From assembly GCF_036850765.1 (NCBI RefSeq), contig NC_089490.1, positions 108,060,574 to 108,124,573 of the forward strand: DNA of 64,000 nucleotides. Reading direction: 5' to 3'. Positions 11,914 to 22,248 of this stretch are shown here, piece by piece (position 1 is the first letter of the stretch; the number at the start of each line of letters is the position of its first letter). Origin of the DNA: Saccopteryx bilineata (Eukaryota > Chordata > Mammalia > Chiroptera > Emballonuridae). The notes under the pieces were generated by a model. It was not told where the DNA came from. It searched no databases and saw only the letters and a list, made by a program, of their open reading frames with translations. Both the position numbers and the translations under genes were made by a program.

Positions 11914-11919
11914 TTTAAT
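11914..11919 (-). terminator. CRY1: Candidate CRY1 poly(A) signal ATTAAA
   Basis: Minus-strand ATTAAA is followed within about 25-60 nt by gtgtgtttgtggttgttttt, a typical downstream GU/U-rich element. The type B SINE 11932-12267 inserted just upstream of it. Confidence 0.45.
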
Positions 11920-11931
11920 AACAAGGGTCAC

Positions 11932-12236
11932 GCCTGACCAGGTGGTGGCGCAGTGGATAGAGCGTCGGACTGGGATGCGGAAGGACCCAGGTTCGAGACC
12001 CCGAGGTCGCCAGCTTGAGCGCGGGCTCATCTGGTTTGAGCAAAGAGCTCACCAGCTTAGACCCAAGGTGGCTGGCTCCAGCAGGGGGTTACTCGGTCTG
12101 CTGAAGGCCCGCGGTCAAGGCACATGTGAGAAAGCAATCAATGAACAACTAAGAAGTCGCAACGCGCAACGAGAAACTGATGATTGATGCTTCTCATTTC
12201 TCTCCGTTCCTGTCTGTCTGTCCCTGTCTATCTCTG

Positions 12237-12267
<31 letters not shown>
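11932..12267 (+). repeat. tRNA-derived SINE, type B (young)
   Basis: Head gcctgaccaggtggtggcgc, B-box-like ggttcgagacc, long A tail. The perfect 15-bp duplication aataacaagggtcac flanks it. The clean TSD and intact boxes suggest recent insertion. Confidence 0.95.
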
Positions 12268-12269
<2 letters not shown>

Positions 12270-13218
12270 TAACAAGGGTCACTTTAGCTGTAAATGAACA
12301 AAGAAAGGGAGGCAAAGAGAACTGAATACATGATACTTGCATAAGTTTGGACAAACAGACATACATGAGGCTTTAAAACATACAGTCTGTATTAACAGAG
12401 GCTATGCCTACCAATTTTGATTACACACATTTCCTAAACTGTTATTATGCAAACAATAATGCCATGAAAATCTTAACAAAGTCTTTTTAAAAAGTCTAAA
12501 AACCTTCTATATTCCCACATTGACTCTCAAAACTTTGATTTTCTTTATATCACAATACCAGTTTGCCATTTTAACTTTAAGCATACATAAAAAATTATCA
12601 AAACTATATTGATGGGTCTATACTAATTGTGCTATTTATATTTATATTAAGCAAGTTCTTTTACTAAATTCTTTATATAAAAATTACCATGTGTACTATG
12701 TAAAATTCATTAAAAAGGTAAAAATAACAGAAATGTCATTAGAAACAACTGCTTTCCATCAGTGAAGAACATTTTTAAATAATTTAACTGAAAAAGTACT
12801 GAACTCCCCACCAATTTCAGGTATTCTTCCTGAATGTTTTCTGTGAGTTAAGGGGGGGAAAAAAACTGGGTAAAGGTTGATTGCAAGGAATTAAATGATA
12901 TAACTTTGGTGAGCATTTATTGATCTTCAAGAAATTTACAGTCTAATTAGGTTGGCAATAAAAAAACCAATAATTTAAAAATGTAAATAGTTTAAAATAA
13001 CTCAAGAAGCAAAAGTCTTCAAAATCTGTTAAAATGCATTGTATAAATACTTTTCATATAAATTTAAATCACAAAATAGTATCCCATAGCTACTTAAACT
13101 AAATACAGGCATGACTTTTTAACATTTCCATAAAAGGCCAACATTTAAAAAAAATTAAACTATTTCCAAATTGGAAAGAATTTAGATTTTAGAAGTATCA
13201 CAATAGATAAAAGAAAAA

Positions 13219-13593
13219 AATTTTTTTCTTTTAATTTTTCTGAAGTGAGAAGCATGGAAGCAAAGAGGCAGACTGCCGCATGTGCCTGACCAGGATCAAC
13301 CTGGCATACCCACTAGGGGGCGATGCTCTGCCCACTTGGGGCATTGCTCCATTGCAACCAGAGACATTGCTAGTGCCTGAGGTGGAGGCCATGGAGCCAT
13401 CCTCAGCACCCGGGCCAACTTTGCTCCAATGGAGTCTTGGCTGCAGGAGGGGAAGACAGAGATAGAAAGAAAGGAGTGGGAGAGGGGTGGAGAAGCAGAT
13501 GGGCACTTCTTCTGTGTGCCCTGACTGGGAATTGAACTTGGGACATCCAAACACCAGGCTGATGCTCTACCACTGAGCCAAACAGCCAGGGCC
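13219..13593 (-). repeat. tRNA-derived SINE, type A (older)
   Basis: Minus-strand head ggccctggctgtttggctc, body cactagggggcgatgctctg. The flanks agataaaag / agataaaaa are the duplication. Confidence 0.88.
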
Positions 13594-13982
13594 AGATAAA
13601 AAAGATTTATAAAGACTTAAGAGAAAAAGATCTGGGGAAAAGTTCATAAAATTAAAAAGTCACTTTAATTGTTTTAGACTCATGGTCACATAGAAAATAA
13701 ATAAAAAAGATGTCTTTTTAAAAACAACCCCCAAAACTTGAGCACAAATTCATATTAGCTTTTCAAATTTAAACATTGTTGATTAAGATAACCATAAAAC
13801 CGAGGGCAGCACTTTGTTCAGTATAGACCTATTTCTCTTGTCTAAGAGCTAACTGATTTTGTAACAATCACTGAAAAATGTATACCTCTCTGGTTTGATA
13901 GACATTAGCTCCATTTAAGAAATTATCTTAATTTATGTTCATTACACACTCTACTAAAGCAAGAAATAAGATGTAAAATATT

Positions 13983-14327
13983 GCCTGACCAGGCAGTGGT
14001 GCAATGGATAGAGCATTGGACTGGGATGTGGAGAGCCCAGGTTCAAAATCCCGAGGTCGCCAGCTTGAGCATGGGATCATAGACATGACCCTGTTGTAGC
14101 TGGCTTGAGCCCAAGGTTGCTGGCTTGAGCAAGAGGTCACTCTCTCTGCTGTAGCTCCCCAGTCAAGGCACATATGAGAAAGCAATCGATGAACAACTTA
14201 GATGCTGCAACAAAGAATTGATGCTTCTCATCTCTCTCCCTTCCTGTCTGTCTGTCCCTAGCTGTCCCTCTCTCTCTCTCTCTGTTTCTGTAAAAAAAAA
14301 AAAAAAAAAAGAAAAAGAAAAAAAGAC
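13983..14327 (+). repeat. tRNA-derived SINE, type B, beside CRY1 exon 12
   Basis: Head gcctgaccaggcagtggtgc, tail ctgtaaaaaaa. The duplication tgtaaaatatt is found on both sides. In gene orientation it begins about 15 nt inside the intron after the exon 12 donor. Confidence 0.93.
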
Positions 14328-14341
14328 TGTAAAATATTTAC

Positions 14342-14445
14342 CTAATTAGTGCTCTGTTGCTGGACTTTAGGACCTATAATCTGTCTGTCTTCCTCTTGAC
14401 TAGGATGCTTCCCACTGCTGAGACCAGCACCCGTGGAGCTTTTTC
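14342..14445 (-). pseudogene. CRY1: CRY1 exon 12 (C-terminal tail and stop), frame open
   Basis: This 104-nt exon completes a split Gly codon and encodes 33 residues, then TAG at 14344-14342. It is followed at once by a gtaaat donor (GT at 14341-14340). Recognisable blocks are [13 protein letters not shown] and [11 protein letters not shown]. In human the corresponding basic pairs are KRP and KVQR, so one Arg has become His and one Gln, thinning the basic clusters of the C-terminal nuclear localisation region. The acceptor is tgtgtag before 14445. The frame itself is unbroken. Confidence 0.9.
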
Positions 14446-14520
14446 CTACACATTAAAAAAATGTGTTTATAGTAGGAAGTATGTTTAAAGGTGCAAAGCA
14501 CAGTATGCTCAAATGCTTAC

Positions 14521-14592
14521 CTTGTTTTAATAGGTGAGTTTGCTGACTATTTCCATGAGCATAATATAAAATACCACTTCCTTGAGTGCAAT
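14521..14592 (-). pseudogene. CRY1: CRY1 exon 11 (72 nt, regulatory tail exon), frame open
   Basis: This exon has exactly the 72-nt length of human exon 11, the exon skipped in the human delayed-sleep-phase allele. It encodes a Gly/Ser/His/Gln-rich tail segment with [18 protein letters not shown] and ends LLKQ plus a split Gly. Acceptor acttacag; donor gtaagc with A at +3 (14518), the position changed in that human allele. Against human, His is replaced by Tyr before YAHG, and Asp by Asn before SQQTH. Confidence 0.92.
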
Positions 14593-14639
14593 CTGTAAGT
14601 ATTTAAAACACAGTAAAATTACTTGAAATAAATTTCAAG

Positions 14640-14872
14640 TTGTATGTATTCAGACTAAAAATCCAATTTTTAGTATTTGTATTTAAGATCATGTATGCTT
14701 TTAAAGACTAAGCCTCAATCCTTCACATAATTCAAAAATCACACTCCCAATCAGGAATTGAGGATTAACTTAAACTGAGGGTTACAGAAATATGGACTGT
14801 TGTAGGGAATAACCCATCTAACCTTGAACCCTCTATGACTTGGATTTGGGAACTTTAGTTAAAAGCTCTGAG
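14640..14872. other. CRY1 intron sequence, nothing recognised
   Basis: AT-rich intronic sequence between exon 11 and the next SINE, with no repeat head, frame or conserved block. Confidence 0.35.
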
Positions 14873-15250
14873 GCGCTGGCCAGTTGGCTCAGTAGTAGAG
14901 CATTGGCCTGGCATACAGGAGTCCCGGGTTCGATTCCCTGCCAGCACACACAGGAGAAGCGCCCATCTGCTTCTCCACCCCTCCCCCTCTCCTTCCTCCC
15001 TGTCTCTCTTGTCCCCTCCTGCAGCCAAGGCTCCATTGGAGCAGAGTTGGCCAGGGCGCTGAGGATGACTCTGTGGCCTCTGCCTCAGGCACTAGAATGG
15101 CTCTGGTTGCAACAGAGCGATGCCCTGGATGGGCAGAGCATCGCCCCCTGGTGGGCGTGCTGGGTGGATCCTGGTCTGGTGCATGCGGGAGTCTGTCTGA
15201 CTGCCTCCCCGTTTCCAACTTCAGAAAAATACAAAAAAAAAAAAAAAAAA
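14873..15250 (+). repeat. tRNA-derived SINE, type A
   Basis: Head gcgctggccagttggctcag, B box gggttcgattccc, body to cagaaaaatacaaaaa. The flanks aaagctctga / aaagccctga are the duplication. Confidence 0.93.
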
Positions 15251-15360
15251 AAAAGCCCTGAATGAATGTCTCTTGGATGCAAACACCAAGAAACTGTGAG
15301 TGACTTTTGTGCAGACACAAAGGAATACATGTGAATGGGCTTTAGAAAATTAGTCTAGAC

Positions 15361-15714
15361 CAGGGGTAGTCAACCTTTTTATACCTACTGCCCACTTTTG
15401 TATCTCTGTTAGTAGTAAAATTTTCTAACCGCCCACTGGTTCCACAGTAATGCTGATTTATAAAGTAGGGAAGTAACTTGACTTTATAAAATGTATAAAG
15501 CAGAGTTACAGCAAGTTAAAGCATATAATAATAATAATTACTTACCAAATACTTATGTCGGATTTTTGCTAAGTTTGGCAGAAAAAATCTTTATAAAACA
15601 ACTTACTATAGTTAAATCTATCTATTTATTTATACTTTGGTTGCTCCGCTACCGCCCACCATGAAAGCTGGAACGCCCACTAGTGGGTGGTAAGGACCAG
15701 GTTGACTACCACTG
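15361..15714. mobile_element. Non-autonomous hAT element, family 1
   Basis: Termini caggggtagtcaacctt and gttgactaccactg, with the 8-bp duplication gtctagac / gtctagag. The inner copies of 'cgcccac' near both ends match the element at 46007-46355 in inverse orientation. There is no coding frame. Confidence 0.9.
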
Positions 15715-15722
15715 GTCTAGAG

Positions 15723-16075
15723 GTTCTAGATTGCCCCTTCCTTTGTGCTTGTGAACTAGCAAAAGAAAAAGAATGTACTGACCCAAATTAGCCCTTTCTC
15801 CATGTCAGCAAAATGGCCATTAGTCATTCTTTCCCCTTATCCCCTGGCCTCCCTCCCTTGTAATCCTGTTACCTCTGTTCTGCTTCCGATCAATAAAGGC
15901 TAAGGGAGAAGGAGATTCAGGAGGTCTTCTTTGCCTCCCTTGGCAGGCCTCCCCCTCTTCCTCTTGACAGAAGTTTTTGTCTTGAGTAGGTTTTTTCCTG
16001 TCTGTCTCTCCCTGCCTCTCTCTCTCTCTCTCAAAAAAAGTATTTGTTTATAAAAAAAGTTTTTTAAGGACAAAA
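15723..16075 (+). repeat. Possible old LTR fragment
   Basis: gatcaataaaggctaagg (AATAAA) followed by a C/T-rich stretch resembles the R/U5 part of a retroviral LTR. Ends and duplication were not found. Confidence 0.3.
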
Positions 16076-16289
16076 AAGATTATATAATCACTTTCCCCTT
16101 ATGTTACATTATCACCAGCACCAAAAGAATTTTCCACTTATAAAATTCTAACAAATATACTATGGGGTGAAAATTGCATAGAAAAGATATTCAAAGGAAA
16201 TACACCAAAAATTTAATAATGACTGTGTCTATTGAATGGAATTGTGATTTCTGTTATTCTGACTTTTCTAAATTCTTTATAGTAAATAG

Positions 16290-16776
16290 TAGTTTTTAAA
16301 GCAATTTTTAAAGCAATTTTGAGGTGTAATTGACAAACCATAAAATTCACCTGTTTTAAGTGTACAATTCATTGATTTTTGGTAAATTTACAAAGTTGTG
16401 TAATCATCACCACAATCCAGTTTTAGAATATTTTCATCACCCTGGAAACATACCTAATGCCAGCTTGCATTTATTCCCCATTTCTACCTCTAAGCCCAAA
16501 GTAACCACTAATCTATTGTACTTAGTCTTTCAAAGACATGCCTTTTCTGGTAGTTCATATAAATTAAATCATGCAATATGTGGTCCTTTGTGCCTGGCTT
16601 CTTTTGTTAACTTGGTATTTTGAGGTTTATCCTTGAGGTTAATGTTGCAGCATGTGCCAGCATTTTGTTCCTTTTTATGAATTAATATTTCAATGGACAT
16701 ATGTACCTCATTTTGACTATTATGAATAAGGCTATCATAAACAAGGCTATCATATATGTCTTTGTGTAGACATATA
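16290..16776 (-). repeat. L1 3' UTR fragment (ancient), part 1
   Basis: Motifs ttgaggtgtaattgacaaac, ttaagtgtacaattcattga and atcatcaccacaatccag, in order, are those of the reverse complement of old mammalian L1 3' ends. The mariner element that follows interrupts it. Confidence 0.85.
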
Positions 16777-17374
16777 CAATGTGTTCGTAAAGTCATGGTG
16801 CACTTTTGACTGGTCACAGGAAAGCAACAAAAGACAATAGAAATGTGAAACCTGCACCAAATAAAAGGAAAACCCTCCCAGTTTCTGTAGGATGATGTGG
16901 CAGCATGTGCGCATGCATAGATGCTGACGTAACACCGTGTATACAGTGGAGCAGCCCATGGCCATGCCAGTCGAGATGTGGACGGTACAGAGGAAAGTTC
17001 AGTGTGTTCTGTGGCTTGCTAAATTCGAATCCGTGACCAAAGTGCAACGTGAATATCGGCGCGTTTATAATGAAGTGCCACCACATAGGAATAACATTAC
17101 TCGGTGGGATAAGCAGTTGAAGGAAACCGGCAGTTTGGTGGAGAAACCCTGTTCTGGTAGGCCATCAGTCAGTGACGAGTCTGTAGAGGCTATACGGGAC
17201 AGCTGCCTAAGGAGCCCTAAAAAAATCTGTGCGTGAGCCCACATCGACCTGCACTGAATAGGTATGAAACTGGGAGAGTTTTCCTTTTATTTGGTGCAGA
17301 TTTCACATTTCTATCTTCTTTTGTTGCTTTCCTGTGACCGGTCAAAAGTGCACCATGACTTTATGGGCACACTG
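16777..17374 (+). mobile_element. Tc1/mariner element with long TIRs, internally deleted
   Basis: The element is 598 bp, bounded by TA (16775-16776 and 17375-17376). Both ends carry an inverted repeat of about 109 bp (caatgtgttcgtaaagtcat... against cagtgtgcccataaagtcat...), and the two repeats are more than 90% alike by eye. The middle holds only the N-terminal DNA-binding part of a transposase; the catalytic DDE/D part is absent. It inserted into the L1 fragment. Confidence 0.88.
16937..17236 (+). pseudogene. Transposase N-terminal helix-turn-helix remnant
   Basis: This 99-residue frame has the order VQREYRRVYNEVPPHRNNI, then ITRWDKQLKETGSL and KPCSGRPSVSD. That is the paired helix-turn-helix with GRP linker seen at the N-terminus of many Tc1/mariner-type transposases. 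It stops before any catalytic domain, so it cannot encode an active enzyme; it might still bind DNA if expressed. Confidence 0.75.
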
Positions 17375-18011
17375 TATTTTCATTTCTTTTGTATTTTCTT
17401 TTGTATTTTCATTTCATACTTAAGAATGGAATTTCTGGGTTGTATGTTAAATTTATGCTTAGCTTCTAAGAATCTACCAGAAACTGTTTTTTCAAAGTGA
17501 CTATACCACCCCACTTCTCAGCAGTCTATAAAGGTTGTTGCCTCTTCATATCCTCTACAACAGTGGTTTTCAACATTTTTAGAGTTGGGGACCAGTGAAA
17601 ATAGAATTATTTTGGAGACCTCTAAGGCAGAAATCGCCTTTAGCATAAATGAATTCAAACAAGATCACTGGGTCTATAATCCTCATACAACATCGAGGTG
17701 ATTATATCTTTCACAGACCAACTTGAAATTTCTGGCACACTGGTGTGCAGAATGGCGGTTAAAAACCACTGCTCTACAACACTTGTTATTGTCTTTTTTA
17801 TTCTTACCACTATAATAGGCACAGAGTGACCAAGTGACCCCAGTTTGTCCAGGATACTTCAAGTGTTAGCACTGAAAGTCCTGTACCCCAAGAAAACTCA
17901 TAATCCCAGACAACCAGTGGTAACTGATCACTCTAAGTGGGTGAGAAGTACTATCTCTTAGTAGTTTCGATTTGAACTTCCCTTATGACTGATAATGCTG
18001 AACTGGTATTC
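17375..18011 (-). repeat. L1 3' UTR fragment, part 2
   Basis: Continues the interrupted L1 with cttaagaatggaatttctgg and ttctcagcagtctataaagg. It is split again by the hAT MITE at 17561-17771. Confidence 0.65.
17561..17771. mobile_element. Non-autonomous hAT element (211 bp)
   Basis: Termini cagtggttttcaac and gttaaaaaccactg. The perfect 8-bp duplication ctctacaa lies at 17553-17560 and 17772-17779. Confidence 0.92.
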
Positions 18012-18393
18012 TTTTTTTTTTTTCTGAAGCTGGAAACGGGGAGAGACAGTCAGACAGACTCCCGCATGCGCCCGACCCGGATCCACCCGGCATGCCTACC
18101 AGGGGCGATGCTCTGCCCACCAGGGGGCGATGCTCTGCCCCTCCGAGGCGTCGCTCTGCCTCGACCAGAGCCACTCTAGCGCCTGGGGCAGAGGCCAAGG
18201 AGCCATCCCCAGCGCCCGGGCCATCTTTGCTCCAATGGAGCCTTGGCTGCGGGAGGGGAAGAGAGAGACAGAGAGGAAGGGGGGGCATGGAGAAGCAAAT
18301 GGGTGCTTCTCCTATGTGCCCTGGCCGGGAATCGAACCTGGGTCCCCCACACGCCAGGCCGAAGCTCTACCGCTAAGCCAACCGGCTAGGGCC
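18012..18393 (-). repeat. tRNA-derived SINE, type A (young), nested
   Basis: Minus-strand head gccctagccggttggcttag and a T run at the other end. It inserted into the tail of the older copy at 18394-18773. Confidence 0.92.
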
Positions 18394-18773
18394 TTTTTTT
18401 ATTTTTTCAAAATTAAGTGAGAGCAGAGGAGGCAGAGAGACAGACTTCTGCCTGCACCCCAACCGGGATCAACCCAGCAAGCCCCCTATGGGGCAATGCT
18501 CTGCCCATCTGGGGCGTTGCTCCATTGCTTGACAACTGAGCTATTTTTAGCACCTGAGGCTGAGGTCAGGCAGCTATCCTCAGCAGAAACGAGGGTGGAA
18601 GGGGTGCCACCACTGTGTGCATCTCACTTGAATCAATCAAGTTATGGCTGCAGGGTGGGGGAGAGGGGTGGAGAAGCAGATGATTACTTCTCTGTGTGCC
18701 CTGACTAGGAATTGAATCTGGGACTTCCACATGCTGGCCCCACACTCTACCACAGAGCCAACCGGCCAGCACC
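18394..18773 (-). repeat. tRNA-derived SINE, type A (old), host of a nested copy
   Basis: Minus-strand head gctggccggttggctctg, body aagccccctatggggcaatg. The outer flanks ctgaactggtatt / ctgaacaggtatt enclose both copies. Confidence 0.85.
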
Positions 18774-19885
18774 TGAACAGGTATTTTATAACAGAAAAAA
18801 TTAAATTAAAAATTAAATATAAATTGTGGTTTGTTTTATTATAAGAATAAAAATACTTCAAGAAATGTATGTATGTATAGCTTATTCATTTCATGAGTTC
18901 AAAAAGAATTCTATAAGAGAAGAGAAAGAAAGTGCAATTTATGTTGCAGAGATAAAAAATTTCCCAGTCATTTAAAAACCTAACAGAAGTCATAAAGGAT
19001 CCTGCCCTTTGATATGCCTTGTGAGACACTGTAAAGTAAAGCCTACAAACAGGGTAAGTATAGGGCATAAAGGGAGATGCTTCAAAAGTATGTCCTTTCA
19101 AATGGAGCAGAAACCTGAGTGAGAAATGCTTGACAGCATAGTCCAAACCCTGAGGATCTTTCCATAATCACCCCTGCCTCCAAGTCTACAATGCTCTCTC
19201 CTCCATCTGCCTACCCAAACGCTACCTTCCCATCTTCCAAGAAAACTTCCTTAGTTCCTTCATTTTTCAATAATCTCTCCTTTTTTGTGGAGGTAGCGTT
19301 TTATAATATATCAATGTTTTCATTTGTTTTTGTTTCCCTTCCACACCCCCATTTAGATTGTAAGCTCACTGTAGCTTTTATGTGTTTTGAAAGTTTTACA
19401 GTACCTAGCTACAAGGTGTATTACAGGCAAATACTTACAGGATTACTTTTAAGATGCATTAATCTTATTCGACCATAAGAGATTATATGTTTTTATAGAT
19501 TTGGGAAGCGAAATTATTCCAATTTAACTTGCTACCATGATCAGTTTTGCAGGTAACTTCAAATAATAAATGCAGATTTGAGTGGACTAAGAAACAGTGT
19601 GAACCATCATTATCCACTTGCCTGGCACCTGGAGCCGGTTGCGTCCACCCTCTGCTACCTGCCTGTTATCTCAGTGCTGCCTGTCAGCCTCATATGTGGG
19701 CAGAAAAGGCAGAATGTGAACTGAACAACATCTAATAGGACTTCTGTACGATACCGTATTGATACCTTACCAATTTACTTCAAAGTGTTAGGAGACTCTG
19801 AGAAAGAACATTTCTGAAGTGTTCTACCATCATTGGCAACTATTTGGCTGCCAGGTAAAACACGTTCCAGTAAGAATGTCCTTTA
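18774..19885. other. CRY1 intron sequence, nothing recognised
   Basis: Intronic AT-rich sequence between exons 10 and 11. The open frames here show no recognisable domain. Confidence 0.4.
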
Positions 19886-20090
19886 TCTTATTAACACTAC
19901 ATATGGCATTGCATTTGCAGCGGAGGCCCAGTGATACGGAAAGAGTGGGAACTGTAGGACTAATCGGACTTGGATCGGAATCTTTGCTCAACTACTTACT
20001 AACTGTGGGATCTTGGTTCCATTACCAAACCTTTCTAGTCTATTTCCCCAATCATAAAATGAGAATCTCACCACCACGTCCCAGGTTACT
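19886..20090 (+). repeat. MIR-like ancient SINE
   Basis: 'ctactaactgtgggatcttg'-type core and tatttccccaatcataaaatg, the usual MIR order. Confidence 0.6.
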
Positions 20091-20237
20091 ATGACAGTGT
20101 GGCAAAAATCTCATACCAGAAACAAAGTAGGCAGTCAAAATGTGAGTGCCTTTGTTCCTTTCTCTGAGCTAACCAGAGGACAAAATACATCCTCTCTCTC
20201 AAAAGGACGCAGGATAATTCACAAAGGTTCAATTTTT

Positions 20238-20623
20238 ATTTTATTTTATTTTATTTTTTTTTTTTTCATTTTTCTGAAGCTGGAAACAGGGAGGTAGTCA
20301 GACTCCTGCATGTGCCTGACCGGGATCCACCCGGCATGCCCACCAGGGGGCGATGCTCCGCCCATCTGGGACATCGCTCTGTTGCATCCAGAGCCATTCT
20401 AGTGTCTGAGGCAGAGGCCACAGAGCCATCCTCAGCACCCGGGCCATCTTTGCTCTAATGGAGCCTCGGCTGCGGGAGGGGAAGAGAGAGACAGAGAGGA
20501 AGGAGAGGGGGAGAGGTGGAGAAGCAGATGGGCGCTTCTCCTGTGTGCCCTGGCCGGGAATCGAACCCAGGACTCCTGCACGCCAGGCCGACGCTCTACC
20601 ACTGAGCCAACCGGCCAGGGCCG
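20238..20623 (-). repeat. tRNA-derived SINE, type A (young)
   Basis: Minus-strand head ggccctggccggttggctca. The 17-bp duplication acaaaggttcaattttt is on both sides. Confidence 0.95.
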
Positions 20624-20721
20624 TACAAAGGTTCAATTTTTTAAAAGGCTTGACTTTTAATAGCAATTCTGAACATCTCTTTTTTTAAAATGAACATTCC
20701 TCAAATGCTGCCATGTTTTTG

Positions 20722-21038
20722 TTGTTGTTGTTTTTGTTTTGTTTTTTTCTATTTTTCCAAAGCTGGAAACGGTGAGGCAGTCAGACAGACTCCCGCATGC
20801 GCCCGACCGGGATCCACCCAGCATGCCCACCAGGGGGCGATGCTCTGCCACAACCAGCGCCCGGGCCAACTTTGCTCCAATGGAGCCTTGGCTGTGGGAG
20901 GGGAAGAGAGAGAGAGGAAGGAGAGGGGAGGGGTGGAGAAGCAGATGGGCACTTCTCCTATGTGCCCTGGCCAGGAATCAAACCTGGGACTCCTGCACGC
21001 CAGGCCGACGCTCTACCACTGACCCAACTGGCTAGGGC
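20722..21038 (-). repeat. tRNA-derived SINE, type A with internal deletion
   Basis: Type A ends are present, but about 80 bp between cgatgctctgcc and cagcgcccgggcc is missing, including most of the middle block. Confidence 0.88.
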
Positions 21039-21054
21039 TCTGCCCTGTTTTTTT

Positions 21055-21426
21055 ATTTTATTTTATTTTTTATTTTATTTTATTATTTTTTTTACAGGGA
21101 CAGAGAGAGAGTCAGATAGAGGGATAGATAGGGACAGACAGACAGGAACGGAGAGAGATGAGAAGCATCAATCATCAGTTTTTCGTTGTGACAACGTAGT
21201 TGTTCATTGATTGCTTTCTCATATGTGCCATGACCGCGGGCCTTCAGCAGACTGAGTAACCCCCCCCCCCCCCCGCTTGAGCCAGTGACCTTGGGTCCAT
21301 GCTAGTGAGCTTTTTTGCTCAAGCCAGATGAGCCCATGCTCAAGCTGGCTATCCTGGGGTCTCGAACCTGGGTCCTTCCGCATCCCAGTCCGACGCTCTA
21401 TCCACTGTGCCACCGCCTGGTCAGGC
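21055..21426 (-). repeat. tRNA-derived SINE, type B
   Basis: Minus-strand head gcctgaccaggcggtggcac; the duplication ctctgccctgttttt flanks it. An uncommon C15-like run lies near 21261-21275. Confidence 0.93.
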
Positions 21427-21637
21427 TCTGCCCTGTTTTTAATCAAATTAACTAGCTTCACTAATGGAGTTAGAGTGTGTGCTGTATGTATGTGTATATA
21501 CATGTATGCATGTGTACAAAGAACTATTACACAAATTTTAAAGATTTTTTAAAAACATACTATAGTGAGGTTTAATAAACAATATCTTTTATTATTAATC
21601 TCTTGATGTTAAGTGCAGAAATTTCCTTTTCACTTAC

Positions 21638-21706
21638 TTCCACTGCTGCTACAACTGGGGATATTTTCTCCAGGAGAATATCCCATGAGGCCTCCAGTAA
21701 GAAGAC
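21638..21706 (-). pseudogene. CRY1: CRY1 exon 10, frame open but short
   Basis: The exon is 69 nt and reads G-LLTGGLMGYSPGENIPSCSS before a split Ser/Asn codon. The human exon encodes about 30 residues here, including LLASVPSNPNGNGG; this copy is about 8 residues shorter net, an in-frame change. Mouse also carries GGLMGYAPGEN, so the second half is family-typical. Acceptor ccctttag, donor gtaagtg. This is part of the unstructured tail, which varies in length between mammals, so the deletion alone would not show loss. Confidence 0.9.
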
Positions 21707-21809
21707 CTAAAGGGAAAAAAATTTCCTATTAAATTATGATCATAATCAAATGAAGGGTAGATACATAAACAGCGGCAAAGAAACAAATCAAAGGCAGTTA
21801 CTGACATAC

Positions 21810-22012
21810 CTAGTCCTCTGTATCGTGAAAGCTGCTGGTAGATCTACTCCATCCTCTCAACGTTCAAACAACTTGCCTCAGCATGGTTCACCATTGGTTT
21901 GGGATAATTAACTCCTATCAAACATTTGGCTACCTTTTGGATACCTTCTGGTGCATTCCAGGGATCACAGATATATTTTGCAGAGAAGCATCTTAGGACA
22001 GGCAAATATTGC
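21810..22012 (-). pseudogene. CRY1: CRY1 exon 9, in-frame TAG
   Basis: This 203-nt exon has exactly the family length. It reads [19 protein letters not shown], then [19 protein letters not shown] and [16 protein letters not shown], then stop, then IYQQLSRYRGL. The stop is TAG at 21846-21844, where the family has CAG (Gln) in the helix before the tail. Conserved residues replaced include Gly to Cys after LPVLR, Pro to Ser, Tyr to Cys before DPWN, and Arg to Cys after AEAS. Splice sites (cccaaaag / gtatgt) are kept. The segment forms the C-terminal helix that contacts PER2 and FBXL3 in the functional protein. Confidence 0.92.
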
Positions 22013-22248
22013 CTTTTGGGAGAAGAGAGAAAAATTAATAATAAAATAAACTATAAGCAAATTATAAAAAACTATTCCTAAACTATGAATGACCAAAATT
22101 AAAGCAATACTATTTAAATTATTTATTTACCCTTCTCCTTATCTCTGCTGATCATCACGAGTGGGGTATACTTTAAGTGTTGCTTAAACATGAAAAGCTC
22201 TTCCTGGACTAGTTATTCCAAACTGAATAATAATCACCCTTGACTTAC

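Larger units (their letters stand above)
11885..13930 (-). other. CRY1: Likely CRY1 3' UTR exon (exon 13), boundaries approximate
   Basis: In mammals the CRY1 stop codon lies at the end of exon 12 and the UTR is in the next exon. This region is the first non-repeat stretch downstream, AT-rich, and ends at a minus-strand ATTAAA followed by a GT/T-rich stretch. A type B and a type A SINE interrupt it. The acceptor was not identified with certainty; one weak candidate is near 13959. Confidence 0.35.

Noticed and set aside
14880..14960. tRNA genes at SINE heads (A and B boxes)
   Set aside because: The tRNA-like part belongs to repeated SINEs with A tails and target duplications; no cloverleaf with intact acceptor stem.
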